A stretch of DNA of 64,000 nucleotides from Agapetus fuscipes (taxonomy: Eukaryota; Arthropoda; Insecta; Trichoptera; Glossosomatidae). The notes below the pieces were generated by a model. It ran no database searches. It had not been told where the DNA came from and was given only the letters and a program-made list of their open reading frames with translations. The translations under genes were made by a program, and so were the position numbers. Of this stretch, positions 63,242 through 64,000 are shown in pieces. Location: positions 14,074,001-14,138,000 of the forward strand of contig OX637345.1 in NCBI GenBank assembly GCA_951799405.1, read 5' to 3'. Every line of letters begins with the position of its first letter. The first letter of the stretch is position 1.

Positions 63242-64000
63242 ACAATTCGCAAAGCTCTTTCATCCATTCAATCACACATTCTCCCCCCGCTTTCATCATC
63301 TCAGGTCTCACACCATCCACACTTGCAGCTTTCCCATTCTTTAATTCCTTTATGACCTTTCTTACTTCATCTTTCGATATTTTCAAAACATTACCCTCAT
63401 CATAATCTCCTTTCACAGTTAAATCACATTCTTCTTCACCAAAAACCTCGTTAAAATATTCTTTCCATCTCTTTTTTACATCGTCTTTATTCCACAGAAT
63501 GTCTCCGCTGACATTTTTGATTCCCGGAGTTGTGGACCTACAACTGTCGTTGTTTTGTCTCACCCAGCTCCAGAACATCTTTTTATTGTCAGAGAAGTCA
63601 TTCTGTGCTCTTTCACTCAATTTTTCTTCCATTCTTCTCTTACTCATTTGAACTTCATTCTTCGCTAGCCATTTTTTCGCCTTGTATTCAGTCTCTAACA
63701 CTTTATTCTTTCTGTCATTAATCCATTTTAAATAGCTCTCTTTCTTCTCTTTCACTGCTTGTTTAACCTGATCATTCCACCATTCATCGCCTTTTTTATG
63801 CCCAATCGTAACTTCACCGCATACTTTCTTTGCGCTTTCAACCAAACATGTTTTAAATGTTTTCCACATTTTTTCTACACATGCATTCTTCACAAGTTCC
63901 TTACATTCATCCGATTTCAAAATCTGGCTTACTTCAGCTTCAAAATCATTCCTGACATTTTCATCATCTAATTTTTCCACTTTCACTCTTTTCATCTTAA
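63150..64000 (-). pseudogene. LINE-A pre-RT region, open to the window edge
   Basis: Reverse-strand frame open from the edge to 63150. It holds a lysine/glutamate-rich linker (WWNDQVKQAVKEKKESYLKW), then ISKDEVRKVIKELKNGKAAS, DGVRPEMMKAGG and VPSDWREAVIVPIYKGKG, the standard entry into LINE reverse transcriptase. An extra base in a run of seven A (63161-63167 on +, as T) throws it out of frame with the polymerase half. Confidence 0.88.

Larger units (their letters stand above)
61785..64000 (-). mobile_element. LINE-A non-LTR retrotransposon, 3' two-kilobases
   Basis: Reverse-oriented element running off the window edge. It has a long ORF region, a very short 3' UTR (~40 bp) and a (TTACAG)n tail at 61785-61811. 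It lacks LTRs, and a short-tandem-repeat tail fits RTE- or CR1-type LINEs. Fragments of the same family lie at 4744, 41416, 42468 and 42962. The endonuclease domain would lie beyond the window. Confidence 0.9.

Overview
This is eukaryotic intergenic and intronic DNA, visibly AT-rich and dominated by transposable elements. An insect is the best fit, and moths or butterflies (Lepidoptera) are my first guess. The reasons are the many TAGGTACCTA-type palindromes, the density of short TIR elements, 5S-derived and tRNA-derived SINEs, and several non-LTR (LINE) families. This assignment is inference. There is no operon structure, no CRISPR array and no free-standing rRNA or tRNA gene; all 5S-like and tRNA-like sequences are SINE heads.

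Only one host coding segment can be supported: a 50-codon first coding exon on the + strand at 52140-52289. It has an upstream in-frame stop and a consensus splice donor, and LINE debris lies in the presumed intron. I do not recognise the protein. A GC-richer unique stretch near 31950-32640 could be a promoter or 5' UTR, but this is weak.

Names used below. 'LINE-A' is the reverse-strand element filling 61785-64000 (reverse transcriptase with FVDLEKAFD, GVRQGC and YADD motifs, one frameshift, a (TTACAG)n tail). 'LINE-B' is a relative with a similar C-terminus but a different 3' UTR ending in a ~230-bp 'tail module' with TTAGATT-type tails. About 30 tail modules are scattered over the window. 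Other LINE pieces are L2/CR1-like, RTE-like and Jockey/CR1-like. 'SINE-T' is a ~330-bp tRNA-headed SINE. 'SINE-5S' has a 5S rRNA head followed by a tRNA-like part. 'MITE-1' to 'MITE-5' are five short TIR families; target-site duplications are visible for some copies. 'S126' and 'T130' are tandem repeats with 126-bp and 130-bp periods.

Layout. 1-9 kb: AT-rich DNA with scattered MITEs, one SINE-T and foldback elements. 9-16 kb: T130 array, tail modules, complete SINE-5S, L2-like LINE pieces and a hammerhead-like locus. 16-24 kb: GAT microsatellite, T130, LINE-B copies, an RTE-like LINE, then a possible 1.8-kb TIR element. 24-36 kb: MITEs, inverted SINE-T dimers, S126 and T130 arrays. 36-40 kb: LINE-B remnants flanking a ~2.1-kb S126 satellite. 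40-52 kb: nested MITE, module and SINE insertions, with the host exon at 52.1 kb. 52-61 kb: more SINEs and modules, TGTCATG-type minisatellites and a perfect 101-bp palindrome carrying hammerhead-ribozyme cores. 61-64 kb: T130 and LINE-A.

The most notable results are three. Both satellites, S126 and T130, can be read as tandemly amplified pieces of a LINE ORF C-terminus. The palindrome at 58389-58593 has two hammerhead-type ribozyme cores. The shared tail module behaves like a parasite or 3'-end cassette of several LINE lineages.
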